Of a stretch of DNA of 54,211 nucleotides, positions 32,274-40,059 are shown one piece after another. The notes under the pieces are model-generated. The model ran no database searches. It was not told the DNA's origin and worked only from the letters and a program-made list of their open reading frames with translations. This DNA is from Solirubrobacteraceae bacterium. Lineage in GTDB: Bacteria > Actinomycetota > Thermoleophilia > Solirubrobacterales > Solirubrobacteraceae. The stretch spans positions 1 through 54,211 of the forward strand of contig JAGIBJ010000056.1 of assembly GCA_017744415.1 (NCBI GenBank), given 5' to 3'. Position numbers and translations under genes: made by a program. How positions within the stretch are numbered: the stretch's first letter is position 1; each line of letters begins with the position of its first letter.

Positions 32274-33422
32274 CTAGAGGTGCGGGCAGTAGATTCGGGC
32301 GCCGTCGGTGACGCGGTCGAGGAGCTGGGAGATCGCCTTCGTGCCGACCTCGTAGGCGTGCAGCCGCGCCGTCTGCGTGGCCTCGCGCCGGCGGCGGGCA
32401 TCGGCCTGGCCGTCGCTTGACGCCGCCCGGATCTCGCGGCGGCTGGTGCGGATGCGGGCCTTGAGCACCTCGCGGCGGTGGCGGATCAGGCGCAGGTCGT
32501 CGCGGCGATCTCTGATCGCGGCCTTCGCGGCGAGGCACTCGCGGGACTCGGCCACGTCGAGCACCTGCGTGCTCACCGCCTCAGGCTCGGGGTCGTCGGC
32601 CTCGCGGATCTGCGTGCAGAGCATCCAGCTGCCCACAGCGAGGAACGGGAACCGCACCCGGAGGCGATCGGTCGCGCCGCCCTCGGTGACGGCCGCCTCG
32701 ATGCGCACGGGTCGCTCGGGCGAGCGGCGCCCGGGCCGCAGCGCGCGGCAGCGGTCAGCGTCGGTGGGCGGCGGAGTCGTCGCCGGTGTGGTGCCGCTCT
32801 GCTCGGTCGTCGGCGTCTCCTCGCGCGGGACGGCCAGCAGGAGCAGCTGGCGCTTCGGGCCCGCGGTCACGCTCGTCGCGCGCAGGGCGAACCGGGCGCC
32901 GGCGCGCACCCGGGTGCGGCGGCTCACCTCGAGCGTGGCCGGCGCAGGCTCCACGCGCATGGGGCGATCGAACCGCGCGACCACGCGCCCGTCGCCGGCG
33001 CCCGAGCTGGCGAGCAGCCAGCCGCAGATGCGGACGGGCCCCGAGGCCGACGTCGTGAAGATCTGCGTGGTGCCGATCGTGCGCCCGAGGTGCTGCTCGG
33101 GATCCTTGCGATCCAGGAGTACGCGGCGGGGCGCGTCGTCGGGTGGATCGGTGGGGCAGGCCGCCGTAGGGTCGTTCGTGCGGAGGGTGGTGCGTACCGC
33201 GGCATGGCCGTCGACGCCGCCGTCGAGCCGCAGCGCGAACGGCCGCTCCTCGGTCGCCTGGCGTGGGACGCGCCACTGCACGTCGGCTTGGGTCGCGCCG
33301 CCGATGGCGCGAGGGCCACGACCGACGACGAGGTAAGCCGCGAAGCCAGCGGCGAGCAGCGCGAGCAGCCCGAGGCCGAGGAGCGCCGGGCGCCGCGCGG
33401 GGTGTCGCGATCGGGCGTCCAT
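32274..33422 (-). CDS. Secreted/membrane-anchored coiled-coil protein A, novel family
   Basis: 382 residues. A single N-terminal membrane segment (about 13-33) is followed by a beta-like domain ending in ICGWLLASSG (Cys133), a second beta-like domain (SVTAGPKRQLLLLAVP, then SWMLCTQIREADD with Cys269), VAESRECL (Cys296), an Arg-rich coiled coil (about 300-352) and a terminal ARIYCPHL (Cys379). The paralogue at 37021-38445 has the same order of domains, the same CGW(L/V)LAS motif and the same 27-residue spacing between the two central Cys. A Thr/Pro linker sits at 203-221. I know no named family. It is likely an envelope protein held outside the membrane. Confidence 0.72.
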   Translation of the reverse strand: MDARSRHPARRPALLGLGLLALLAAGFAAYLVVGRGPRAIGGATQADVQWRVPRQATEERPFALRLDGGVDGHAAVRTTLRTNDPTAACPTDPPDDAPRRVLLDRKDPEQHLGRTIGTTQIFTTSASGPVRICGWLLASSGAGDGRVVARFDRPMRVEPAPATLEVSRRTRVRAGARFALRATSVTAGPKRQLLLLAVPREETPTTEQSGTTPATTPPPTDADRCRALRPGRRSPERPVRIEAAVTEGGATDRLRVRFPFLAVGSWMLCTQIREADDPEPEAVSTQVLDVAESRECLAAKAAIRDRRDDLRLIRHRREVLKARIRTSRREIRAASSDGQADARRRREATQTARLHAYEVGTKAISQLLDRVTDGARIYCPHL

Positions 33423-33504
33423 TCACCCACATCATCGGCGTTCGGGGGTGGTCGCTGCAGACACCTGTCGCGCCCGACCCTCGCATCGCGCCGCGGCGTA
33501 GCGC

Positions 33505-33519
33505 ACGGCGGTCCGCCGT
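33505..33519. promoter_or_regulatory. Small palindrome before the methyltransferase gene
   Basis: ACGGCGGTCCGCCGT is a 15-base odd palindrome nine bases before ATG 33529. It may be an operator or simply affect translation start. Weak evidence. Confidence 0.25.
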
Positions 33520-33528
33520 CGTGCGAGC

Positions 33529-34365
33529 ATGCCGCGCATGGAGGACTGGCTCGAGATCAACCGCCTGAACTGGGACGAGCGGGCCGATGCCCATGCCGCG
33601 TCGCCCGATTACGCCGTCGAGCGGTTTGTCGCCGATCCCGCCTACCTCTCCGAGGTGGTGCGGTTCGACCTCCCGCGGCTCGGCGACGTGACCGGGCTGC
33701 GCGGCGTGCACCTGCAGTGCCACATCGGGACCGACACCCTCTCGCTGCATCGGCTCGGCGCGCGGATGACGGGCCTCGACTTCTCCGCGCCGGCGATCGC
33801 GCAGGCTCGGGCGCTGGCTGAGCGCACCGGTGCCGACATCGACTACGTGCAGGCCGAGTTCAGCCGTGCCCTCGAGGTGCTCGAGCCCGGCTCGTTCGAC
33901 CTCGTCTTCACCGGCATTGGCGCACTGTGCTGGCTCCCGAGCGCCGAGGAGTGGGCGACCATCGTGGCGGCGCTGCTGAAGCCCGGCGGACGGCTGTTCA
34001 TCCGCGAGGGGCACCCGATCCTCTGGGCGCTCAACGACACGCGTAGCGACGGGCTGCTCGTCATCGACTACCCGTACTTCGAGCAGCCCGAGCCGCTGAT
34101 GTTCGAGGAGGAGGGCAGCTACGTCGAGACCGAGGGCGGCTTCGCCCACAATCGCTCGGCCTACTTCCCGCACGGCCTCGGCGAGATCGTCACCGCCGTG
34201 CTCGGCGCCGGCATGGAGCTGACGATGCTCGTCGAGCACGACTCCGTGCCGTGGAACCCGCTCGAGCAGCACGACACCGAGCGGGTGGGGGAGAGCGAGT
34301 GGCGCGTGCGCGATCGGCCCGAGCGCATCCCGGCGAGCTACACGCTTCAGGCCGTCAAGCGCTGA
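33529..34365 (+). CDS. SAM-dependent methyltransferase, class I
   Basis: 278 residues from ATG 33529, or three shorter from ATG 33538. The SAM motif I is degenerate: GVHLQCHIGTDTLSLHRLGA, where LQCHIGTDT replaces the usual Gly-rich loop. Motif II is MTGLDFSAPAIAQAR, then IDYVQAEF, SFDLVFTGIGALCWLPS and LKPGGRLFIREGHP. The EINRLNWDERAxxHxxSxxY start and the HLQCHIGTDTLS string are characteristic of a well-populated actinobacterial methyltransferase group. The substrate is unknown. It is divergent from coiled-coil protein A and convergent with lysR. Confidence 0.85.
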   Translation: MPRMEDWLEINRLNWDERADAHAASPDYAVERFVADPAYLSEVVRFDLPRLGDVTGLRGVHLQCHIGTDTLSLHRLGARMTGLDFSAPAIAQARALAERTGADIDYVQAEFSRALEVLEPGSFDLVFTGIGALCWLPSAEEWATIVAALLKPGGRLFIREGHPILWALNDTRSDGLLVIDYPYFEQPEPLMFEEEGSYVETEGGFAHNRSAYFPHGLGEIVTAVLGAGMELTMLVEHDSVPWNPLEQHDTERVGESEWRVRDRPERIPASYTLQAVKR

Positions 34366-34375
34366 GGCATACGGC

Positions 34376-35293
34376 TCACGGCGCCGCGGTCGCGGCGCGC
34401 CGCAGCGCCTCGGCCACGGCATCGATGGCCGCGTCCGACGGCGTCGTCGTCGGTGCGCGCACGAGCAACAGGCGCCGCCGCTCGCGGGGACCATCGACGA
34501 CGCGCAGCGCCTGCACGCCTGGGGGAAGTGCCGGCAGCAGGACACCGGGGATGGTGGTGATCGCGGCCCCCGAGGCGACGAACCGCAGCTTCGTGAGCCA
34601 GTCGCGGGCGACGTAGGCGAGATCCGGCGTGCCTGCGAGACCAGGCCACACACCGAGCAGGCGCTCCTCGCCCTCCGAACGGGCAGCGATCCAGCGTTCG
34701 CCGACGAGCTCCTCGACCCGCACGGTCCGTCGGCCCGCCAGGCGATGTCCGGCGCCGACGGCAAGCATCAGCTCGCGTTCGGAGAGCACCTCGGGCACGA
34801 GCGCCGGCTCACGAGCATCGACCGGCCCGAACGGCGGGGTGGAGGCGACGAGGGCGAGATCGATCGCTCCGGCGCGCAGAGCTCTGAGCGTCACCGCCGT
34901 CGTTCCCTCCCGGAGGGTCGTCGTCAGGCCGGGATGCTCCAAGGCGACCGTCGCGAGCGCTTGCGGCACGATGCCGGCGGCGGCGCTGCCGAAGGCGCCG
35001 ATGCGAACCGGCGCCGCCCGCCGCTGGCCGAGCACCTCGAGCTCACGGGCGGCAGCGTCGAGTGCGGCCAGGGCGACGCCCGCGTGGCCTAGGAGCACCT
35101 CACCGGCCTCGGTGAGCTGCGCGCCGACGCGCTCGCGTCGGAACAGCGTGCGCCCGGCGGCGCGCTCCATGGCCGCCACCCGCCGCGAGATCGCCGACTG
35201 CGTGTAGCCGAGCTCAGCTGCGGCGCCGGTGAACGAGCCGCGCTGGGCGACGGCGCGCAGGATCCGGAGGTCGGCAGTATCGAGGTCGGCCAT
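34376..35293 (-). CDS. LysR-family transcriptional regulator
   Basis: 305 residues. The N-terminal winged helix-turn-helix is DLRILRAVAQRGSFTGAAAELGYTQSAISRRVAAME; the remainder is a periplasmic-binding-like effector domain (VRIGAFGSAAAGIVPQAL, LALVASTPPFGPVD). It is divergent from the SDR gene with 68 bases between, which is the classic LysR arrangement. It most likely controls the SDR/dienelactone hydrolase pair. The inducer is unknown. Confidence 0.92.
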   Translation of the reverse strand: MADLDTADLRILRAVAQRGSFTGAAAELGYTQSAISRRVAAMERAAGRTLFRRERVGAQLTEAGEVLLGHAGVALAALDAAARELEVLGQRRAAPVRIGAFGSAAAGIVPQALATVALEHPGLTTTLREGTTAVTLRALRAGAIDLALVASTPPFGPVDAREPALVPEVLSERELMLAVGAGHRLAGRRTVRVEELVGERWIAARSEGEERLLGVWPGLAGTPDLAYVARDWLTKLRFVASGAAITTIPGVLLPALPPGVQALRVVDGPRERRRLLLVRAPTTTPSDAAIDAVAEALRRAATAAP

Positions 35294-35301
35294 TCCTGCT
35301 G

Positions 35302-35339
35302 GGCATGATAGCCATGCGAAATGGTCGATTCAGGCATGG
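35302..35339. promoter_or_regulatory. Candidate LysR operator region
   Basis: Repeated GGCATG/CATGCC half-sites lie in the divergent gap: GGCATG at 35302, GCCATGC at 35311 and the inverted GCATGGC at 35334. T-N11-A spacing can be drawn through 35309-35321. Placement fits an autoregulating LysR protein. Confidence 0.45.
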
Positions 35340-35361
35340 CCGGGTTGCGTACGTTCCGAGC

Positions 35362-36231
35362 ATGACCAACACGCGAACTGCCCTCGTCACCGGCGCGAAC
35401 CAGGGCCTCGGGCGCGAGCTCGTCGCCGAGCTCAGCCGTCGCTTCGATCCCGGCGACCGGATCCTCCTCACTGGGCGCGATCGGGGGCGGGTCGAGCGCG
35501 CAGCGCAGGAGCTTGCGGTCGGCGCCCGCGCGCAGATCGAGCCGCACGTCCTCGACGTCCGCGATTCGGCTGCGATCACGGCGCTTGCGGAGGCGCTCGG
35601 CACCGTCGATCTCGTGATCTCGAACGCCGGCGCGCGCATGACGCCGGGCGTGGCCAACGCCGAGCAGATTGACGACCTCGTCGCCACCAACGACCTCGCG
35701 ACGATCCGGATCCTCCGCGCATTCGGCCCGCGGCTCGTCCCCGGCGGCGCGCTGCTCGTCGTCGCGAGCGGCCTCGGCACACTCGCCCACCTGCCCGCGC
35801 CGATACGCGCGCGGTACGACGAGGCGCCGTCGCTGGGGGCGCTGGAGGCCGTGATCGAGGACTGGCGTGCGGCCGTTCGCGACGGGCGCGACGGGGCCGA
35901 GGGCTGGCCCGAGTGGATCAACCTGCCGTCGAAGGCGGCCCAAGTGGCCGCCGTCCGGATCTTCGCGCGGGATCGCCGCGCCGGTGACCTAGGGCGCGGC
36001 ACGCTCATTGCGTCAGTCTGTCCCGGCCTCATCGACACCGATGCCTCGCGCCCGTGGTTCGACGACATGAGCGAGGCGTGGACGCCCGCGCAGGGCGCAC
36101 AGCCCATCGTCGACCTCGCACTGGGCGACCGCGCCCCTGGCGCGTACGGCGAGCTCGTGCAGCGCGGCACGATCCTGCCATGGCACCCCGACCGCGACGA
36201 GGCGCGGCCGCTCGCCGCGACGATTGCATGA
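35362..36231 (+). CDS. SDR-family protein lacking the catalytic Tyr
   Basis: 289 residues from ATG 35362. The N-terminal TALVTGANQGLGREL, LTGRDRGRVE, HVLDVRD and DLVISNAGARM mark the short-chain dehydrogenase fold, and VVASGLGTLAHL carries the Ser. The YxxxK motif is missing: the Lys stands in WINLPSKAAQVAAV with Asn four positions before it instead of Tyr. The carbonyl-reductase-like insert between Ser and Lys, with DEAPSLGALEAVIEDWRAAV, is present as in CBR1-type SDRs. Its stop overlaps the start of the dienelactone hydrolase gene by four bases. Activity may be altered or lost. Confidence 0.8.
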   Translation: MTNTRTALVTGANQGLGRELVAELSRRFDPGDRILLTGRDRGRVERAAQELAVGARAQIEPHVLDVRDSAAITALAEALGTVDLVISNAGARMTPGVANAEQIDDLVATNDLATIRILRAFGPRLVPGGALLVVASGLGTLAHLPAPIRARYDEAPSLGALEAVIEDWRAAVRDGRDGAEGWPEWINLPSKAAQVAAVRIFARDRRAGDLGRGTLIASVCPGLIDTDASRPWFDDMSEAWTPAQGAQPIVDLALGDRAPGAYGELVQRGTILPWHPDRDEARPLAATIA

Positions 36232-36998
36232 CGGCGTCGACCGCCGGGTCGCTGGCCTGCGATGAGTTCGTCGTCCCCTGCCTCGACGGTGCGGCCATGC
36301 CGGCGTATGCGGCGTGGCCCTGGGACGCCGCCCAGTTGCCGGTCGCGGTCGTGTTCGGCGAGCTCTTCGGCCTCAACGCCGTGCAGCGGGAGACCGCCGA
36401 CTCCGTGGCGAAGATGGGATACGTCGCGATCGCTCCGAGCCTGCTGCACCGGCGGGCCGGTGGCGGGCCCATCGCCGAGGATGCCGAGGGGCGCGAGCGA
36501 GCACTCGCCGTCGCCAGCGAACTGACGCGTCTGGAGGTTGCCTCCGATGCGCGCGACGCGCTGGGTGTGGCCTGGGATCTCCCGGCCGCCGACGCCACGG
36601 CTCCCGCCATTGCCGTGGGCGTGTCGTTCGGCGGCCATGCGGCACTCGTGTCGTCGGCACTGCTCGGACTGCGGGCGTGCGCGGCGCTCTACGCCGGGTG
36701 GGTGGCCGGCACCGAGATCGCGCTGAGCCGGCCGGCGGCGACCGCTGAATTCGCCGCGCCGCTGCTCGCCGCCGCGGGAACGCGCACCTTGCTGCTCACC
36801 GGCCAGGCAGATCCGATGGTGCCCGCGGTCGATCTCGATCGCACGGTCGCGGCGCTCACAGCGGCTGGTGCGGCGGTCGAACGCTACGACTATCCCGGGG
36901 TCGGGCACCGCTTCGCGGCGGTCGGCAAGCCGGGCTACGACGACGCTGCCGCTGCGGACGCTTGGGCGCGCGTCGAGGCGTTCCTGGCCGGTGTGTGA
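36228..36998 (+). CDS. Dienelactone hydrolase-family protein
   Basis: 256 residues from ATG 36228, overlapping the SDR stop (ATGA). Alpha/beta fold: VAVVFGELFGLNAVQRETADSVAKMGYVAIAPSLLHR, with the Glu that pairs with the nucleophile in classic enzymes; nucleophile motif AVGVSFGGHAAL; Asp in GQADPMVPAVD; His in PGVGHRFAA. Classic dienelactone hydrolases have Cys in this elbow; here it is Ser. Many broad esterases of the family have Ser too, so chloroaromatic metabolism should not be assumed. Coupled to the SDR gene and probably LysR-controlled. Confidence 0.84.
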   Translation: MTASTAGSLACDEFVVPCLDGAAMPAYAAWPWDAAQLPVAVVFGELFGLNAVQRETADSVAKMGYVAIAPSLLHRRAGGGPIAEDAEGRERALAVASELTRLEVASDARDALGVAWDLPAADATAPAIAVGVSFGGHAALVSSALLGLRACAALYAGWVAGTEIALSRPAATAEFAAPLLAAAGTRTLLLTGQADPMVPAVDLDRTVAALTAAGAAVERYDYPGVGHRFAAVGKPGYDDAAAADAWARVEAFLAGV

Positions 36999-37020
36999 AG
37001 GCGGCTGAGATGCCGGCCCA

Positions 37021-38445
37021 TCACCGTGCCGGGGCGGCGCAGTACTTCTTCGTGTCCTTCTTCATGCGCGCGATGCTGTCGCTGAGGAGGCCTGCGCCGG
37101 TGCGGTACTGCCGGTAGGTGCGTTCCTGGACCTTGATCGAGGCGTTCGCCTTCGCGTAGGGCGCGCGGGCTCGGGCGATGCGGCGGGCCTCGGTGCGGCG
37201 CACGCTGGCGAGGCGCTTGCGGGCGCTCCGCTTACCGGCCGCCGACTTGGCGCGGCGCACCGCCCGCTGGGCGCTGGCGATCCGGCGATTGCTCGCCCGC
37301 TTGGCTTTGGAGTACCGGGCTCGCACGGGCGCAAGCTTCTTGCGGGCTGCCGAGAGGCGCTTCTGGGCGGCGTCGCGGCGGCTGCGGATCACGTCGAGGT
37401 CCTTGCGGCGCTGAGTGATGGCCGTCTGGGTGTTCACGCACTTCAGCGACTCCGTCACCGTCATGACACGTGCCGCATTGCCCTCGGGAATGCGATCAGC
37501 GGCCTCGACGACCTGGATGCACAGCAGGTAGGGGCCGGCAGTCTTGGTGCGGTAGCGCAGGCGCAGGTTCTTCGTGAAGTTGCCGCTGCCGATGCCCACG
37601 ACCGACTGCAGCGGGCGCTTGCCGGAGGCGGCTTTGCGCATCGTTTCGCACTGCTGGTCCTTGTCGGGCTCGGCCATGATCAGCAGCCGGCGACCGCTGC
37701 CGGCCGTCGTGCCGGTCACCTTCACGGAGAAGTAGTCGCCGCTGCGTGCCGCCTCGGGCATCTCGGCATTGATGGTCGCGGCGCGGTTGCCGACCGAGAT
37801 CGCATGGTCGATCCGCGCGAGCGTCGAGGCCTCGCTGGTTGCCGGGCTCGCGAGCACCCATCCGCAGAGGTGGTAGGAGCCGCTGCTCTTCGGCGTGACC
37901 GTGAGCTGCTGGCTCACGAGCCCGCCGAGCGGCGTAGGCGACGTCGGGGCGGGCGTGGCGGTGGCGGCCGGCGTCGGGCCGGGGCTCGGCGTCGCGTCGG
38001 GCGTCGCCGTGGGCGAAGCGTTCGGCTCGGGCGCCATGTCGCCGCTCAGCGGGAGTGGCGAGGGTGAGGCGCTCGGCGCGGCCGGATCGGCGGTGACGGT
38101 CAGCGCCTGACCGACGGCGATCTGCCGCGGGTAGAGCGGGGAGGCCGGGCACGCGGTGGCAGCGTCCAGCAACGCGACGTGCGCCGTGGCTTGCCCGTCG
38201 ATCTCGCCGCTGAGGCCGAGCGTGAACTTCTGGTCCTCCAGCGTCGTCGCCGGCGGAGTCCAGGCGATGCGGGCCGCGGTGGCGGGGGTGTTGAGCGACC
38301 GGGCCGTCGGCGTGGTGCCGTCCGCGATCGCGACCGCCGCGCCGGACGGCACGAGCGCGGCCGTCATCACGAGCATGCTGCGCACCACCGCTCGGCGCGG
38401 CGCGCGGAGGCGGGAAAAGCGCAAGCTGTCGAACACGGAGGGCAC
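37021..38445 (-). CDS. Secreted coiled-coil protein B, paralogue of 32274-33422
   Basis: 474 residues. Signal sequence at about 18-41 (RAVVRSMLVMTAALVPSGAAVAIA). The first beta-like domain is split by a Pro/Thr/Ala stretch of about 55 residues (121-172), then resumes to YHLCGWVLASP (Cys194). The second domain has GTTAGSGRRLLIMAEP and GPYLLCIQVVEAAD (Cys309), then TESLKCVNT (Cys336). A highly basic coiled coil at about 345-447 is almost histone-like in Lys/Arg/Ala content. The end is KKYCAAPAR (Cys469). All key Cys positions match protein A. The basic stalk suggests binding to acidic wall polymers or DNA; this is inference. Confidence 0.72.
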   Translation of the reverse strand: MPSVFDSLRFSRLRAPRRAVVRSMLVMTAALVPSGAAVAIADGTTPTARSLNTPATAARIAWTPPATTLEDQKFTLGLSGEIDGQATAHVALLDAATACPASPLYPRQIAVGQALTVTADPAAPSASPSPLPLSGDMAPEPNASPTATPDATPSPGPTPAATATPAPTSPTPLGGLVSQQLTVTPKSSGSYHLCGWVLASPATSEASTLARIDHAISVGNRAATINAEMPEAARSGDYFSVKVTGTTAGSGRRLLIMAEPDKDQQCETMRKAASGKRPLQSVVGIGSGNFTKNLRLRYRTKTAGPYLLCIQVVEAADRIPEGNAARVMTVTESLKCVNTQTAITQRRKDLDVIRSRRDAAQKRLSAARKKLAPVRARYSKAKRASNRRIASAQRAVRRAKSAAGKRSARKRLASVRRTEARRIARARAPYAKANASIKVQERTYRQYRTGAGLLSDSIARMKKDTKKYCAAPAR

Positions 38446-38568
38446 CGTACCGAGTGGTCGGCAGCGCGCCGGGAATCCTGGTGCAGACGGGCGCGTTCGC
38501 CCTGGCGCGTCCGCGGTGCTGCGGGCGGGTGCCGGCGCGCGACACGCCGGCTCGCCCCCGTTCGGGCG

Positions 38569-39030
38569 CTACTTGCCCGATCGCTGGATCTCGTCACCCC
38601 ACGCGAGCTTCGCGCCCTCGTGGCCCGCTTTGATGACAGCTCCCAAGGAAGCGAGGCCGATCAGCGCGAGCACGACCGCGGCTGCCGTCTGCAGGCCGCC
38701 CTTGAGACGCTCGTAGAACATCGCCATCCCGATCAGCAGCAGCGCGAAGACGATCGAGAGGTTGCGGAACAGCTCGGCAGCCTCTTGGTGATCCGGCAGT
38801 CCGGCCGGAGGGCCGTCGACGAGGTGCGAGGCGAGCCACTCGCCGCTCTCGGCCGCCAGGATCGCGGCGACGGCGGTGATCACGCCGAGTATCGCGAGCG
38901 GCCGGATCAGCACCGGGCGCCAGCGCGGGTTGAGGAGCCCGAGCGAGAGCAGGCCCAAGATCGGCCCGAACACGATCGGCAGGTGCACGATCAGCGGGTG
39001 GAGCGGCAGGCCATCGATCGTCTCGGGCAT
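38569..39030 (-). CDS. DUF2231-like membrane protein
   Basis: 153 residues with four membrane helices. The opening GLPLHPLIVHLPIVFGPILGLLS has the HPxxVHxP motif of DUF2231, whose His residues have been suggested to bind heme or metal. A second His lies in LASHLV before helix 3. Such proteins are often near cytochrome or copper genes, but here the neighbours are the coiled-coil protein and a broken antitoxin gene. The function is unknown. Confidence 0.8.
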   Translation of the reverse strand: MPETIDGLPLHPLIVHLPIVFGPILGLLSLGLLNPRWRPVLIRPLAILGVITAVAAILAAESGEWLASHLVDGPPAGLPDHQEAAELFRNLSIVFALLLIGMAMFYERLKGGLQTAAAVVLALIGLASLGAVIKAGHEGAKLAWGDEIQRSGK

Positions 39031-39211
39031 GGACTTCTTCTCTGGTGGGATTCTCGCGGCCGGCTGCCGCTTCCGGACGAGTTCGTCATCCGTCAGCGTC
39101 CACCCTGCCAGGCGCGGGTAAGTGGAACGTAAAGAGCCCGGCCAGATCTGACGAAGGTCGCCCAGCGCCGCCGCCCGGAGCCGCCGTCACACCACCGCGC
39201 CGCCCGCGAAG

Positions 39212-39252
39212 CTCCAACATCCCCCGGCTCTGTGGGCGCGGGGATGTTGGAG
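39212..39252. repeat. Palindromic repeat R1
   Basis: CTCCAACATCCCC (39212-39224) is a perfect 13-bp complement of 39240-39252 around a 15-base loop that begins CGGCTCTG. Confidence 0.9.
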
Positions 39253-39274
39253 GTTTCCGCACGAGCGTCGAAAG

Positions 39275-39312
39275 CTCCAACATCGCTCGGCTCTGCGGGC
39301 GTGGGGATTGGA
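39275..39312. repeat. Palindromic repeat R2, degenerate
   Basis: CTCCAACATC on the left with GGGGATTGGA on the right, the right arm having lost two bases. The loop again has TCGGCTCTG. It sits at the truncation point of the antitoxin-like frame. Confidence 0.75.
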
Positions 39313-39831
39313 ACCGATCGTCGACACGGTCGGAACCCGAATCGAGCCGCGCAGGCGGATCGTCGCGGGCCGCCCCGTGTGGTCGACGTTCAAGAGCGTG
39401 CAGACGATGCGCGTCCGGCGGGAGTCGGGAACGTTCACGTCGATCTCGTGCTCCGTGACCTTCAACAGGCCAGCGTGTTCGGCGCTGGTTCGAGCACCGA
39501 TCACGCTCCCCGGCTTGCCGAGCAACGTGCCCACCCACCGCACGTGCTCGCGAGTCAATGCGTCGGCTCCGACGACGTAAACGCCCGGCGCCGCGCGGTT
39601 CATCGCCCCCTGCTCGAGCAGCGTGCCGATGCGGTCGTCGTCGAACCCCGCGCCCTTGAGAGCACGGGCGTTGACGCAACGTCCCGTCGACGCGGCCAAT
39701 CGGAAGAGCTCGTGAAGGCCAGCATGCTTGCGTGACATCGCCGCAAGCCTGGAGCGCCAAGACGCACGAGTGGCGTCGCGACTGCGTCAAAAGCGCGCAG
39801 TGCCTGTGACAGGACTGACACCGCCGCGCGC

Positions 39832-39880
39832 CAAGCTCCAACGTCCCCACGCGTTCACGGCCGGGGCATGTTGGAGCTTG
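39832..39880. repeat. Palindromic repeat R3
   Basis: CAAGCTCCAAC (39832-39842) pairs perfectly with GTTGGAGCTTG (39870-39880), with a further CCCC/GGGG inside (39845-39848 with 39863-39866). Confidence 0.88.
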
Positions 39881-39895
39881 CCTCGCCGATGTTGC

Positions 39896-39942
39896 AAGGT
39901 CCAACAATCCTCGGCTCTCTCGGCCGGGGGATGTTGGAGCTT
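39896..39942. repeat. Palindromic repeat R4
   Basis: AAGGTCCAACAATCC pairs with GGATGTTGGAGCTT (39929-39942) with two mismatched or bulged positions. The loop TCGGCTCTCTCGG resembles those of R1 and R2. Confidence 0.82.
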
Positions 39943-39981
39943 CGCCGCCGGGCGGCGGGCGGGCTTCGGGCTCGAACGAAT

Positions 39982-40009
39982 GAGGGCCGCGCCTTGCGGC
40001 ACGGCCCTC
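39982..40009 (-). terminator. Terminator of the sdh operon
   Basis: Read leftward, GAGGGCCG-T-GCC, tetraloop GCAA, GGC-G-CGGCCCTC: an eight-pair outer stem, a T-G pair and three more pairs closed by a GNRA loop. ATTCGTTCG follows on the same strand. It is 50 bases past the stop of the last sdh gene. Confidence 0.7.
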
Positions 40010-40059
40010 GTATCGGTGGCGCCGGCTCGTGGCCCGCGCTGGCGTATCGGTGGTGCCGG

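Larger units (their letters stand above)
39187..39738 (-). pseudogene. Truncated AbiEi-like antitoxin-domain gene ending in repeat DNA
   Basis: Open frame of 183 codons. Residues 1-140 look like the N-terminal winged-helix and start of the C-terminal domain of the widespread actinobacterial AbiEi-type antitoxin/DUF559-like proteins. Markers are ALKGAGFDDDRIGTLLEQGAM, APGVYVVGADALTREHVRWVG, VIGARTSAEHAGLL and GSIRVPTVSTI, which equals the usual G-xPVTTxxRTL. The normal protein goes on for over 100 residues. Here codons from about 143 onward read through two palindromic repeats (39275-39312 and 39212-39252), giving two similar peptides ending CWSF. The gene is therefore probably broken by repeat insertion. 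No AbiEii toxin is adjacent. Confidence 0.7.
39739..40059. other. Gap between antitoxin remnant and sdh operon
   Basis: 320 bases with no gene. It holds palindromic repeats R3 and R4, the terminator hairpin of the sdh operon (39982-40009), and a 19-base direct repeat CGTATCGGTGG(C/T)GCCGGCT at 40009 and 40043, the second copy running up to the sdh stop. Confidence 0.7.

Noticed and set aside
36228..36998. A chlorocatechol or beta-ketoadipate pathway cluster (dienelactone hydrolase plus LysR)
   Set aside because: No ring-cleavage dioxygenase or cycloisomerase is present, and the nucleophile is Ser not Cys.
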